DNA from: Pseudomonadota bacterium
Lineage (GTDB): Bacteria; Pseudomonadota; Alphaproteobacteria; Rhizobiales; Kaistiaceae
Direction of reading: 5' to 3'
Length of the DNA: 5,897 bases
Assembly: GCA_023433185.1 (NCBI GenBank)
Contig: JAEZEN010000158.1
Coordinates: forward strand, 1 to 5,897
Position 1 is the stretch's first letter. Each line of letters begins with the position of its first letter. This document shows, piece after piece, positions 5,324 through 5,897 of this stretch. The notes under the pieces were generated by a model that had not been told where the DNA came from, searched no databases, and saw only the letters and a program-made list of their open reading frames with translations. The position numbers and the translations under genes were made by a program.

Positions 5324-5897
5324 CTAACCCTTCCGGGCGGACTGCATGAAAAGCTGCTTGGTGGTGGTGTAGATGCGCGTTTCGTGAACGGCGAAGGCCC
5401 TCGCGGCCGCTTCGGGATCGCCGGCCTCGAGCCCGCCGAGGATGGCGCGGTGGTCGGCTATGCTCGTCGCGATGCTCATGGGTTGAGCCACCGCGCGTCT
5501 TCGGTGGTCGAGAAGATACGAATAGAGATCGGCCGCCATGTCGGCGAGCGCTGCATTGCCGCCCGCCCGGTAGATGGCCGTATGGAACTCGCGGTCGCAG
5601 ATGAGGAAGCGGACGGGATCGTCGATCGCCGCTTCCTGCGCTTCGATCGACCTGCGCAGGGTCTCGATCGTTGCGGTTTCGATCCGGACGGCCGCGGCGC
5701 GCGCCACCTGATCCTCGATCAGCAGGCGTGCCTCGTGCACGTCGTCCAGGCTGTATCCGGAGATGTCGCGATAACGAGCCGACTGAACCGCGAGGTCCCC
5801 GACATCGGTGGCCGCGACAACCGTTCGCGTGCCTTGGGTGACGGACAGGATGCCCCGTGTCGAGAGGATGAGTATGGCGCCGCGTACCGTTTCGCGG
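5324..5897 (-). CDS. GntR-family transcriptional regulator, FadR/FCD subfamily, N-terminus outside the window
   Basis: This is a cytoplasmic DNA-binding regulator, probably of the sugar importer that follows 45 bp downstream on the same strand. The frame is open to the window edge and gives 190 residues; family members are about 220-250, so roughly 40-60 residues of the winged-helix domain are missing. The visible start, RETVRGAILILSTRGILSVTQGTRTVVA, matches the recognition helix and wing of GntR proteins (usual form SRTPVREAL...GLV...G.GTFV). The rest is an all-helical FCD ligand domain. The usual metal-binding set is present: Asp at 5594-5596 and His at 5582-5584 (the D-R-E-F-H motif), His at 5450-5452 (ADHRAIL), and His at 5384-5386 (VHETRI). 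In this family such a site commonly binds a metal together with a carboxylate or sugar-acid ligand. The GTG at 5740 is internal to the domain and is not the start. Confidence 0.92.
   Translation of the reverse strand, partial: RETVRGAILILSTRGILSVTQGTRTVVAATDVGDLAVQSARYRDISGYSLDDVHEARLLIEDQVARAAAVRIETATIETLRRSIEAQEAAIDDPVRFLICDREFHTAIYRAGGNAALADMAADLYSYLLDHRRRAVAQPMSIATSIADHRAILGGLEAGDPEAAARAFAVHETRIYTTTKQLFMQSARKG

Noticed and set aside
5738..5740. GTG as start of a short 138-residue regulator
   Set aside because: The frame continues upstream to the window end with clear winged-helix recognition sequence, so this codon is internal.

Overview
The window is GC-rich, tightly packed bacterial DNA. 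The gene set (a FadR/FCD-type GntR regulator followed by a CUT2-type sugar ABC operon), the strong G/C bias at third codon positions and the short gene gaps suggest an alphaproteobacterium, probably Hyphomicrobiales (rhizobial relatives). This is an inference from style; no taxonomic marker is present.

Layout: (1) Positions 3-1148, plus strand: the nearly complete 3' part of a major facilitator superfamily transporter, whose start lies just left of the window. (2) 1145-1311: a convergent gap filled by two related hairpin repeats of 76 and 78 bp, placed head to head around a 13-bp spacer. Their outer ends supply the stop codons of the genes on both sides. (3) 5897 to 1308, minus strand: four genes in the order GntR regulator (5' end outside the window), periplasmic sugar-binding protein, double ATPase, permease. 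Gaps are 45 bp (regulator to binding protein) and 114 bp (binding protein to ATPase), and the ATPase and permease overlap by 4 bp (ATGA).

The three transport genes form a complete CUT2 (ribose/xylose/rhamnose-type) importer: binding protein in the periplasm, one permease gene presumably acting as a dimer, and a fused two-domain ATPase. The FCD regulator directly upstream probably senses the imported compound or a metabolite of it and controls the operon. The substrate cannot be read from the sequence. A strong intrinsic terminator-like hairpin between the binding protein and ATPase genes suggests partial termination, which would make binding protein more abundant than the membrane parts.

Most notable: the two hairpin repeats have almost the same plan but different stem sequences with matched (compensatory) changes, and the ATPase carries an extra C-terminal region of about 130 residues that standard sugar ATPases such as RbsA lack. 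No RNA genes, CRISPR arrays, insertion-sequence transposases or origins were seen. The only stretch of 100 bp or more without a gene, apart from the repeat gap, is the binding protein/ATPase gap, which is annotated below.
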